A program made the translations under genes and the position numbers. Positions 38,321-48,970 of a DNA stretch of 64,000 nt are shown here, one piece after another. Under the pieces are notes generated by a model. The model was not told the origin of the DNA, searched no databases, and worked only from the letters and a program-made list of their open reading frames with translations. The DNA is from Anaeramoeba flamelloides (taxonomy: Eukaryota; Metamonada; Anaeramoebidae): the NCBI GenBank assembly GCA_027625915.1, contig JANTQA010000057.1, positions 10,044,001-10,108,000 on the forward strand. The letters run 5' to 3'. Numbering within the stretch: position 1 is the first letter of the stretch; every line of letters starts with the position of its first letter.

Positions 38321-38668
38321 AATGTTGTAAAAAATAGAGTTTTTACAATGTTAGAGATAAATAAAGAGTTAGATATAATTATCTACAATTTTGTAATAGT
38401 AAAAAATATCCACATTCCTTTTGATTTTTGAGATAAAAGGGATTTTAAAAGAAAAATTGTTTAGTAAATACCAATACATTGTCTCGAAAATGATTTTTTT
38501 TAAAGATTGAAAGATTGTTGTTTACCAAACGATTTTTTGATTAAAAATGTTATTAATCAATTAATTTAATCACATATTATATTTACTATTACCAAAATTT
38601 GGTTAATTGTATGTAACTCTTTATTTATCTCTAGCATTGTAAAATCTCTAATTTTTATAACATCCAAT
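38321..38668. mobile_element. Foldback element G
   Basis: The left arm (38321-38410: AATGTTGTAAAAAATAGAGT, TTTTACAATGTTAGAGATAA, ATAAAGAGTTAGATATAATT) is the imperfect inverse of the right arm (38585-38668: TTAATTGTATGTAACTCTTT, ATTTATCTCTAGCATTGTAA, AATCTCTAATTTTTATAACA). A spacer of about 175 bp itself contains TTTACCAAACGATTTTTTG. Arms are about 85 bp. No coding capacity, and no second copy was noticed. Confidence 0.65.
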
Positions 38669-39518
38669 TTTACATTAGTCAAATGCTTCAAAAAATGTCC
38701 GACATGAAAATAATCTCAGAAAAGATTTTTAATTGTGAATATTATAAATATTACTGTATAATTTCTTTTATTTCCAATCACACCCCTTTTAAAAATAACA
38801 TTTTTTTTAGAACCCAGTGATAAACATACACAATGTCATTAAACATGAAAAATTATGATAAAATAATTTAATGGGCGTTCTATTATTTATATTTTTTTGT
38901 CTCGGAATAAAATTATATCGGAAAAAATTGAGTTGTTACTATATTTCACAAGGAATAACAGTTAAACAAGTAAACATAATTTTTATTTGTGATAAAATCA
39001 GAAATAAGTGATATTTGATCAAAATCCTAAGAATCTTCAATTCTTCCTAAAAAATGATTATCACAATTTTCACCATTTTTACAAATATTTTTAAATAAGA
39101 TCAATTTTGGAAAATTTCCAACAATTTCATATGTTTTGCTTTTTAAATCAATTTTTTTTACTATTTTTGTACTTTCAAAAACATTTTTCATTTTTATTAA
39201 GTTCTTTCTGAATATTAATTATATTATTAATATCTACATTTAATCTTGTTGGATTTGAAAAAAAAAAAAAAATTTAAAATAGAAAAGAGAAAAATCATTT
39301 GAAAAAATATTCTTTAAAAGTTTTAATTTTTAGATTTATAATATCAATTTTTTTATTAAATGATAAAAAAAAAATTAGGAGGCTTTTGATCAATCGACTA
39401 TTATTAAAATTTTGCAACCACAACTGAAATATTATAATTTTTTGGTCATAGCCAATTAGATACAATTATTTTTTTCTTTTTGTCGTATACACTTATTGAC
39501 CTTTTACAACAATAGGTG

Positions 39519-39555
<37 letters not shown>

Positions 39556-40475
39556 TTTCCTCATTGATTTTAAAGATAAAAAAGTATATCTATATTTTTA
39601 TAATATGCTCTTTAATAAAGAAATTTAATATCTTTAAATGTTTTTTTCTCACTAATTTTTGAAAATAATATAAAAACAAAAACTATTTGTATAAACAAGA
39701 ATAACTAACTATCAAAAATTCGAAGACTTGAAAGGAATATTAGCTACATGAAACCCAGTCACAAAATAAAAATCTCACTATTATAACTCAGATACTTTAA
39801 AATGATTTCTTATCTTTAACAATAAAAATAAGGCGAAATAATAAAAAAAAAAAAAAATAGATCAACTCCTGTTATCAAAAAATGTAGGGGGAATTTATAT
39901 TAGTATTACCCATACTGTTGAATTTTGATAATTTAAAAAGTGTGGATAACACTTTCGAAAACTTTTAGTTGACACTTTTTGAAAACGACACTCATCTTTG
40001 AAATACCTGTATTTGTATAAGAACAATTTTGACAATTTTTTGTCTTTATTACGATTTTCGAAGAAACAAAATCTTGAATTCAATTGACAAAACCAAACAA
40101 TCAATTGAATATCAATATCCACCAATCCTAAAATTTGGATAACAGATATTTAAATGATGATTAAAATTTTCTTTCGAGAAGAGAATTATTGTTTACTCTT
40201 AAAATAAGTCGACTAACCAAAATAGGTTTTGAAAATTCTCTCTCTTTTGATCCGACCGAATCTAAAGTTTTGGAAAAAAAGTAAAGAAATAATCTGTATC
40301 AAGGCTTTAAAAAATATTAATAGTCTCTGTTTGATTGTTAAAAAAGATTTAATGGTAATGTTTCATCATTTTAAAAAAAAAATTTAGATCAAATATCTCT
40401 GAGTCAAGAAAAATTTGAAATCAATTTTATTTTATTTTATGAATAAACATTTTTTTTTCTTCTTAAAATTCTTTT
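38669..40475. other. Non-coding stretch upstream of RRM gene 1
   Basis: The segment 38696-38790 (TCTCAGAAAAGATTTTTAAT, TGTGAATATTATAAATATTA) resembles one terminus of family F (13374-14348, 56226-56712) and may be a solo remnant. A TA microsatellite of about 26 bases is at about 39530-39555. No gene recognised. Confidence 0.45.
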
Positions 40476-41161
40476 ATGTCAACCTCAAACCTAACAGCAA
40501 AAATAAGTGATACAACAGAACGGAAAAATTTTATTCAAGACGAACAACAAACCAATCCTCAAACCAAAAGTGAGCTCAAAAAAACAAGCCAAATTATTTC
40601 AAAAAAAAAACTCTTTTTGGGTAACTTGTCATTCAAATCAACTGAGGAATCCCTGATAAACACATTTAAACAATTTGGTGAAGTGTAAGATACCTTAATA
40701 AAAAAAGAAATTTACTTTCTGAATGTTTTTTTCTCATTAGAGATCACAAATTCACAAAACGGAAATTTTCATTTTTTTATTTTATTTGCCAATTTCTTTT
40801 TTTTTCTTGATAAATTAGGAAAAACTGTCTCATTATTCGGAGAGGAACAAAAAGCTTAGGGTATGGGTTTATTAAAATGGGAACAGTTGATGGTGCAGAT
40901 AAAGCAATTAAATTATTAAACAATAAGCCAGTTGATGGTAGAATAATTGTTGTCGAATATGCTGATCCAAGACGAGCAAAAAGATTCAAAAACCCAAACT
41001 TCAGATTTCCTTATAACAATATCCCAACAAGGTGGTACAATTATTATGTAAATGATCTTATTCTTCTATTTTTTCGATTTTTCCCTTTTCTGGGGTCTAA
41101 AAAAAAATCAAAAAGCTTTCTTTTTTTTTTTTTTTTTTCACATGAGGTAACGGGTTTTTAA
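40476..41161 (+). CDS. Single-RRM RNA-binding protein (about 150 aa, two or three exons)
   Basis: Probable RNA-binding protein with one RNA recognition motif. Exon 1 is 40476-40684 and exon 2 starts at 40819 (donor GTAAGA, acceptor AATTAG, 134-bp intron). The join rebuilds the RRM across FGEV-KNCLIIRRG. RNP2 is LFLGNL (46-51) and RNP1 is LGYGFIKM (83-90), close to the consensus. A hydrophilic Thr/Lys/Gln N-terminus precedes it and a basic aromatic tail (RRAKRFKNPNFRFPYN) follows. The 3' end is less certain. After WYNYY there is a donor-like GTAAAT at 41048, and a pyrimidine tract with AG ends at 41146. Splicing would add VTGF then TAA, giving 150 residues. The 99-base intron keeps the frame, so unspliced reading reaches the same stop with a Phe-rich tail that looks intronic. 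The target RNA is unknown. It resembles SR/hnRNP-type or poly(A)-binding RRMs but cannot be assigned to a subfamily. Confidence 0.88.
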
Positions 41162-41175
41162 TTTCCTCTTTGAAG

Positions 41176-41346
41176 GGTCTAATCTCTATTAAATTTTTTT
41201 ACCTAAATTTAATAGAGACTGTTAAAATATTTTGTAAATTACTTAGATTAGCAAACCCTGTTTATTTTCTATTTTAAACATATTTCTAAATAAGGAATCC
41301 TTATTTAGAAATTGGACAAAAAAAAAAATAATAGAGACTATTCATT
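41176..41346. mobile_element. Inverted-repeat element family I, copy 2 (short form)
   Basis: Just downstream of RRM gene 1. It starts GGTCTAATCTCTATTAAATT followed within 10 bases by the inverse AAATTTAATAGAGACTG, and ends TAATAGAGACTATTCATT. It contains a perfect 14-bp inverted repeat with a one-base centre (TTTCTAAATAAGGA / TCCTTATTTAGAAA, about 41284-41312). Read in reverse it matches 24081-24170 of copy 1. About 170 bp against about 935 bp for copy 1, so it looks like an internal-deletion derivative. Confidence 0.65.
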
Positions 41347-43693
41347 ACTGGTATTTGTATTTTAAATGTGAAAAATTTTCACTTCCTTTTCCCTTTCCTT
41401 TTTCAAATAAAGACACAAATTACTACCTACTTGTTTGAGTACTGTATTTATAAAAAAGGAATCTAGAAAATGAAGTCTGAATTCTTACCCATTTATAATT
41501 CAAATACCATTAAGTTAAATTTGAAATTCTTTTTCTTTTTCCCCTTAAAAGAATTCGGAATTTCAATTCTAAAACTATTGATGTTTTTTTCAAACACAAG
41601 ATTATCAAATTTAAATGAGATTTTAATTTCTTTTCATTACATTCTTTGAATTATCAATTCTGATAAATTTAAAAAAATTTTTAGTTTAATTTCTATTTTT
41701 CGAAAACCTTTGAAACTACTTTAAAAATATTCCTTGAACTGGAATATTTTGAAGATCTACTAATTTTACATAATTTGTTAACATTTGATTCACTATTTCC
41801 CTACGACCCAAAAAACACTAAAACTGGAAAACTGATCAAATACTTTCCATTAATAAATAAAAAAACTAAATGAAAAAATAAAAATAAATAAAGTTTCAAT
41901 ATGTCTTACGATACAATGTCAGTACTATTTTATTTTATTTTTCTTTTCGGTATTTCGTTCAATAAAGTAATCCTTCAATTTTTGAATGGAGTGCTTTACG
42001 TTTTTCAAACATATTTATTTCAAAAATACCAACTTTTTGATGTTGTAATTTTTTTTCTCTTAAAAAAAATTTTAAGCTGATCAGTTTCACAACAAAAGTT
42101 TTATCATTTGATGAGGGATATCTGGAATGGGACTTGTTTTTGAAAATTAACAAAATAAATTTCAAAAAAATTTTTAAAATGTGATTTGAGTCTGGTGATA
42201 ATGTACTAAAATTAGCTATTGTTTTAGCAATAAATAAAACAATTCAAGAAGTAAAAGGTATCTATTGGTTTTTTTTAAATGACAATGAAGAAATAATGAG
42301 TCTAGAAGTTGGAATACTTTAGGTATTTCAGGTTGATTAGAGGACTTTTATTTTTCTCAAAATGGATTATGAAATTTTAGGTTACATTTACAGTTCTTGA
42401 AAAGTGAGAGCCCTCACGTTTTTGTTTACCATTGGGTGTGTGCAACCCTCTCTGTACAAAGCGAAATATGAGTCTAAAAAAAAATAAAATGAGAAATGGT
42501 GAATAAAATTTGTTTTTAATAATGAGTGGTAAACATGATCAATGAAAACATTTTTTATCTTTACCTTCTTTCTGGTTCTATTAACTTGATCTTCCCAATC
42601 ATTTTAAAAAAACAACTTGGCTCTCCTAAATATTGCTTTTTTTTGATAATGAATCGATTTTAAGATTTGGGGAAAGAGTACATTATCCCCGGATTCTAAG
42701 TCATATAACTTTTTCTTGAAAACATTTTTTGCCAAAATCATTGAATTCAGAGTTGAAATTATGTATATTTTTAAATACACTATCTTGTTTTAACTCATTT
42801 ACAAAAACAAATTCTAAATTATGGGAATTTTCTTTTCACAAAAGGGACTAATTCGGTCTTCAAATGTTTTTTTTTTAGTTTTAAATGGTAAAATTAAAAA
42901 AAAGTTAAATTTAAAAGATAAATTCTCTGGAAAAGCATTCTAATTCGGATATATTAACTTATTCTTTGATTTCAAACTTTTCACAATTCCAATTTTTAAA
43001 AAAAAAAATAAAAAAGTGCATAGTAATTTCAAAAAATATTTTCTATATTCAAAAGTTGAGAGTGTTTTTATTCTAAAAAAAATTTATCCCAGTGGTTAAT
43101 TGAATTAAGTTATAAACTAGATTTAGAAAAATATTAATCAGAAAAAAATAGTGCTTAATTGTATTAAGGACATATAATATTTTATTCAAAGATATAGGTA
43201 AAAAAATTTCCAAAATTGAAAAATAAAGCAAAAATTTATTGACATTTATGAGTATCAATATTTGGAGAATAAATCGAGAAAATTTTCACTTCAATTTCTA
43301 TATACTTTTTTAAGTTTAGTCACCAATTAAAATCCACCTCTTTGAAAATTCAATTTGTAAAAGAAAAAAAGTAAAATAAAGTGAAAATTTTTTTCCCAGA
43401 TATTGGTCTTTAAAGAATAAATGAGACAAAATTTTGACTTCGTTTTCCTCTTTTTTATTGTTTTTAGAAAAACAAAAAATATTTCAAAGAAATAGATTGA
43501 AATTTGGGATCTTTGTATTTATTTTTTTTATTCAATATTTTGATTTCTTTGGAAGAAATAAAATACCGAAATAGCTGATTCTGAAGAATTGTAAAACAAT
43601 AATGAGATGAGAGTTGATCACTTTTAAATTTTTAATACTAAGATAATGTAAATATTAGTCTTCTTTTTGTTTACAGTTCTTGGACATTTTAAT
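41347..43693. other. Non-coding stretch, no gene recognised
   Basis: The segment 42370-42470 is somewhat less AT-rich (CCATTGGGTGTGTGCAACCC) but no frame of protein-like composition spans it. Short inverted TTTTCACTT...AAGTGAAAATT pairs occur near 43276-43395. The antisense frame at 41959-42165 is Lys/Phe/Leu-rich and unsupported. Confidence 0.4.
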
Positions 43694-43888
43694 ACAGACT
43701 CCAATTTATCAAATAAGGTACAAAATCAAAAAATCAAGAACACATAAAAAAGATTGACAATAATAATGTACAATCTCATTTTTTAACTCAAACACTATTC
43801 TAAAAAAAATAGAGTTCAGTTTCTTCAAGAGTTGTACCTTAAAAAGCAATTTTTTTTTTGTGCCTTATTTGATAAATTGGAGAGTGTG
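43694..43888. mobile_element. Inverted-repeat MITE J
   Basis: Terminal inverted repeats of about 22 bp. The left is CAGACTCCAATTTATCAAAT then AAGGTAC after a TA; the right is GTGCCTTATTTGATAAATTG then GAGAGTG. The total is about 195 bp. CAGA/CAGT-type ends at TA place it with Tc1/mariner-like MITEs. A second, inner pair (TTCTTGG / CAAGAGTTGTACC) may extend the fold. No second copy noticed. Confidence 0.65.
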
Positions 43889-45829
43889 TTAAAAAGCGTG
43901 TAGAATTGCCATTATATCTAAACAAAACAAAATTAAACAATAAAAAGAAACTCACAAATTGAAATAGATAAATAAACAGAGTTTCTTTCGGAAAATGTAA
44001 TTATAAAACAAAGTCAATTAAGAGACATTTATTTTTGCCAAATAAGAAATTCAGAGCTCACTTCTGCATATCCAAACTACTACCAAAATGGAATATTGTT
44101 TGTTTCAATTTTTAAACAACTGTCGTTATTTCCATTCTAAATGAAAAAAATATAGATGAATCTGTTAAACATTAACAACAGGGTTTTTTATCTCATTTGA
44201 TTTTTATAAGTGATCCTATCTATTAAACTAGTAATTATTATAAATAAAAATTTATTAAAGCCATTTTGAATAGTGATCACTGAACTTTTTCACAAGATTC
44301 CACTTAAAGATTAAAAAAATGAATAAAATAATCGAACAACACTTGTGAAAACTTTCACTCAGCAGTTTTTTTAAAACCTTTGTAAATTCTTAGAATTTTA
44401 ATTTGAGATTTTTTTTTTGATGGGAGTCGGCACATTTTATCAATTTTCAAGTACATCACTTTCTGAGAAACAGAATCATTAAAATCATTTCCTTTTCCGA
44501 ATAAATTTATATTTTAATCAATTTGAAAGTTGAATATAGCTTATTATAATATATTTACATACTAATTAAAAAATGGAAATCAAAATAATAAAAAAAATTA
44601 TCAAGAAAAAATTAAGAAAAAATATTTATTTAATGATCTTTTCGATATATTTGATAGAACTATTTATTCTTTTTAATTTGGTTTTATTTTTAATTTATAA
44701 TCGAAATAACTTTTTTTGTAAAATTTTTGAGAAACAAATTATTTTTAATTTACAAAGAATTTCCAAAATGAATTTTATTTCACAATTTTGATTAAATTCA
44801 TCTAATTCTAGTTTTGGTTTTAGAAAATAGGATTTTTTTTAAATTCTTCTTCAGAAATAAAGATTTTTTGGATGTATTTATTTGTTGGACTTGATAATTA
44901 TTTATTTTTCAGAATTTTGAAAACTCAAAATAATTCTGAGATCATGATTTCAATTTTTTCACCAAATTTTCTTTTCTTTGAGTTGAAATTTTATTCAGTT
45001 GTTTTTTGGATTCCGAGAATTCAATCATTTTACTTTAATCTATAAAACAATATTCTTTGGTTTTGACACAGTTTGATAAAAATATTTAATAAAAGAATTT
45101 TGATAACCAATATCTCAAAAATAAAATTTTGGTAAAATAATAATAAATATAAACTGGGGTTAGAATTTCAAGCAATTACCTGTTTGTAATCATCGAAATT
45201 AAGAAGATAAAGAAAAAAAAATCTTCGAAAATAGGCTTTTATCAATTTTTTTTCTTTTCTTTTTTGATTTCAACAAAATTATTTGGAAAGGTGATTTTTT
45301 CTGTTTGTTCTTCTAAAAAAAAATATTTGATTCAAAGACACACCTTTTCGAGTCTATTTTTTCGTTTAGTCTTTGATTAATTTCATTAATTCCCATAAAC
45401 ACATTTCTCGATCGAAAAACCAAATTGAATAAAACTAAAAAATTGAAATTCAAAAAACTATTCGAAAAAATTGAAAATTGAAAGATTCAACTCTGAATTA
45501 ATTTAGTTTTTTTATAAATAGAATAATTAATTATGTTTTGGTTTCAAAGTTTCAATATATTACACAGTTCTTAAAAAAAAAACTTCCAGTAATGTTCCAA
45601 TAATTAACATTTTTCAAAATGGAAAATATAACTAATTCCTTAAAGGATTTATTTGAAAATAAAAAAAAAATGAAATTTAAAAAATATGAAAAAATTTTTT
45701 TTCAACAAAACATTAAAGAGAAGAATCAAATTAGATTATGTAAATAAAATAACAAAGATTTGATAATGTTAACTCAAATAATATTAGATTCGACACATAC
45801 TAAAATCCTGTAACCACATCTAATTTTCC

Positions 45830-45863
<34 letters not shown>

Positions 45864-46692
45864 ATTCATGATAACTTTATAGTTTGATTTTCTTTACAAA
45901 AGATTTTGTCTTCTCAGACTGTAATTCTAAAAATCCATATTTTTAGTTTTTTTTTAACTTATAGCCTTTTTAGGGTCCAAACTAAAAAAAAGAATATTAA
46001 TATTTTATTTTAAAGATGTGTTTGAATTATGAAATAAATTCAAAATTTCCCAATTTTCAGAACCTTTTCCATTACGAAAGAGTTGAAATAAATAATAAAT
46101 TAATTATCAAAAAAATATTATGTTTGAAGAAAAATTAATCTCCCAAAAATTGAAATTTTTTTTTTTTTTGGATTAAAAGTAAATTCGGATACAAAAAAAA
46201 CTTTTTGAAAATTATAATTCAAAATATAACAATTTGAAATCAGTAAAAATATCAATAAATTGAAATCTAATATGAATAAATAAAACAAATAGTCATTTGA
46301 GTTGAAATTAATGAAAATTAAATTATTTTTATTCTTTCTTTTTTTTCTCAACTATCCAAAACAAAAAGAAATAATAAAACAGAGAATATATTTATGTTTT
46401 AAAACAACTTCGAGTTTTTGAATAACATTTATGTTTAAATCAATGTGGTAAATAAATACATTAATAAATTCTTAACTAATAATTACATTATATTGATAAA
46501 ACAAAAAGAATTATTTTCCTTTGAAAAAATAATTCATAAATTACTTTTTAAAATAATGAAATTAATTGACATGATCCATATTCACTATTTTGATAAGTTA
46601 TTAATTTTTTACTTCTTTCTTTTTGTTAATTAATCACAACTAGAAGTAAAAAAGTAATTTTTTTTTTTTTTTTTGAAAATAAAATCAAGTTT
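43889..46692. other. Non-coding stretch, nothing recognised
   Basis: About 2.8 kb of AT-rich DNA with a T-run at about 45833-45862. The open frames at 44573-44791 and 46118-46351 are Ile/Lys/Phe-rich, lack domain features and are not called. Confidence 0.45.
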
Positions 46693-47260
46693 AAAATAAA
46701 CTCCATTCCAAAAATTGTTACTCACAAGGAATAATAAATTGAAAAAAAGAAATATCATTTAGTATTCAAGAACAACTAATAATTAAATTCTGATTTGTAA
46801 TTCACTTTAAGTCAGTCTAAATATATAAAAATCTGAGATTTTGAAAATTAAAAAAAATAAAACTAAAAACTAAAAAAAAATGAGTCACAATTGTTGACAT
46901 GAGCATTGCCGATTTTTTATTACTGAACTTTTTACTGAAAAAAAGTTTAACAAGAAGAATTTTTTATTAATAATTTAATTCATTTTAAAGGATATTACAT
47001 AGTTGCAATTTTCTTCGTGATTATTTGTATTTTTGAAGATTTTATTTTTCTTTCAACATGATCTTTGGCAAAAAAAAAAGGATCAAAAAAAAAGAAAAAA
47101 AAAAGAAAAACTAAAATCGAAATAATCAAGAAAAATTAGAAAAAATGATTTTGATTTAAAATTTGACAATATTTTTTTGATAAGAATATGGAATAAAACT
47201 CTCTAAAACGCCCCCCATTAATATTATAAAGCCAGTCAAAATTTTTGAAAAATAGTTTAC
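46693..47260. mobile_element. Repeat family C, copy 2
   Basis: Same order of landmarks as 9643-10211 (TTTAGTATTCAAGAACAACT, GCATTGCCGATTTTTTATTA, GATATTACATAGTTGCAATT, GTGATTATTTGTATTTTTGA). The left end is TAAACTCCATTCCAAAAATT and the right end GTCAAAATTTTTGAAAAATA then GTTTA, imperfect inverse copies. About 570 bp, no ORF. Confidence 0.75.
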
Positions 47261-48361
47261 TTTAAATTACTGTTTCTAGACATCAAAATCTATACACTAT
47301 ATGAATTCAAAGATATAAATTTAGTCACTTGATAGTTCTCTTTTGTATAGTTCAAGAGTTTTTTTAATATTAAACTATTAAAAATAAATACACAATCCAA
47401 AAATTTTAACACAATATTTATTTATTTTGAATGATAATTATTTGTTTTTTGTTTTTTTTTTCTTTTGGGTATTTTCGATTATAAATAATTAATAAAATTT
47501 CAATATTCGGAAGTTTTAATTTAGTATTTCCATATACATATACATACATACATGCATGCATATATATATATCACAAGTATGATGATTTTTTATTTTGATT
47601 AAACGCAATTTACACGCGTTATCGACGCATAAAATTTGTTTGTCCTTGAAAGATGTGTGTAATCAAAACACTAAAAAATTAAGTGATGTGGTCTAATTTG
47701 GAATTGGTAAAAAAGTTTAATTTTGACCAGCTATCTTCCCCAACTAACAATTTTTTCAAAAAAAAATAATTCTTTTTCTAGGTGTTTAAAGATTTCATAA
47801 TTTTCAAGAGTTTTAAACTGAAAACCTACTTTGTATTGTTTTGGAATTTTAAAAAGAAAAAATCAAACTATTTTCATGAGTTTAATAATACAAAACCCAT
47901 GCTCAAATGTCAAATCCCATCTTTCCATTGTTTTCCAAGGTTTTAAGGTAATTAAATCCTGTCCAATTAATTGTTGTTTATTTCATTATATAAATATTTT
48001 TTTTTGTTTGCATTTTTTACACATCCCAGAAACGAAAAGTATGATTTCAAAAGAATTCGAGAACTTTTTCAAAAAATAAAACACTAATGAAACAAAAAAC
48101 GTGTGAAAAATCCAACTTTACGTGCTTTTATAGGTCATTTGTGATTTTAAAACAAAAAATTGTACTATTGATGATTTATATATATATTTAACAAGATTTT
48201 TCTTTAAAATATTAAATTATCTTGAATGAAAAATTTTGAATTAACTCTCAAATAAAATTATATATTTATCATTTTAATATTTTTTATTATTATTTGATTT
48301 TCTAATTTAATAATATACACTCTATTTCTTCTTATTTATATTTTATCAAATATTATTAAAG
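47261..48361. other. Region upstream of RRM gene 2, probably holding its first exon
   Basis: The RRM exon at 48362 starts without an ATG, so a first exon should lie here. The best candidate starts at the ATG at 47907 (MSNPIFPLFSK). A GTTTTA donor after 47939 would give a phase-0 join to 48362, but the donor is weak and a better-looking GTAATT donor six bases on is out of phase. A CATACATACATGCATGCATA run lies near 47537-47560. Confidence 0.35.
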
Positions 48362-48970
48362 GGTTCGAATTTTGATGGGTTTTACCAAGCATCATATTTA
48401 TATTTTCCATATATAGATTTGAGGGATAGCTTAAATGGTGAATATTTTCCTAGTGAAGACTCTGATTTAAACAATTTCAATTTTATAAACAACTACGGTA
48501 TAACAGGGATGAGTGCTTATGAACCAGTAACATTTTTAGACACAAACTATGTACATTATCCATATTATGAACATACACCAAATTATTCGTTTCGAAAGAA
48601 AAAGCCAAAAAAAATAAAAAAGAAAAAGAAAAAATCTAAAAAACAGAGTTTTGATGAAAGGGATCCCAGTGACACTGCAGTTTTTATAACAAATATACCC
48701 TTTACTTTCAAAACAGAAGACCTTCTTGAAGTGTTTAAGAATTTTAATCCAACTAAAGCTAAAGTTGTGTTTTCAAAAGTGGGTAAATCAAGAGGATTTG
48801 GGTTTGTTGATTTTAAAGATAAAAAATGCCAAAAGAAAGCTTTGACCTTAAATGAAACCGACATTGGTGGTAGAAAAGTGAACATCAAAATTGCCTTTAA
48901 AGTATCATATCACCCCTTTTCTTTTATTTTTTCTTTTCTTTTAATTTTTCCCTTCTTTTATTTTTCATAA
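48362..48970 (+). CDS. RRM RNA-binding protein, 5' exon not resolved
   Basis: Probable RNA-binding protein with one RRM. The exon appears to start after the acceptor TTAAAG at 48361. In-frame codons GSNFDGFYQASYLYFP run on upstream of the first in-frame ATG (48509), so either a first exon is missing or translation starts at 48509. The layout is an Asn/Asp/Tyr-rich N-terminal part, a basic KKKPKKIKKKKKKSKK stretch (likely nuclear signal, about 48596-48645), then an RRM at about 48677-48901. RNP2 is VFITNI and RNP1 is RGFGFVDF, near-perfect consensus. After KIAFK there is a donor-like GTATCA at 48902, a pyrimidine-rich run and AATAAG at about 48982 directly followed by TAA. Splicing could therefore end the protein at the RRM. 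Unspliced reading ends at 48970 with a Phe-rich tail that looks intronic. The basic patch before a C-terminal RRM resembles nucleolar RRM proteins, but that is only a suggestion. Confidence 0.8.
   Translation, partial: GSNFDGFYQASYLYFPYIDLRDSLNGEYFPSEDSDLNNFNFINNYGITGMSAYEPVTFLDTNYVHYPYYEHTPNYSFRKKKPKKIKKKKKKSKKQSFDERDPSDTAVFITNIPFTFKTEDLLEVFKNFNPTKAKVVFSKVGKSRGFGFVDFKDKKCQKKALTLNETDIGGRKVNIKIAFKVSYHPFSFIFSFLLIFPFFYFS

Noticed and set aside
48355-48380. GGTTCGAAT resembling a tRNA T-loop
   Set aside because: No matching acceptor, D or anticodon stems surround it, and the segment is in frame with the RRM exon.
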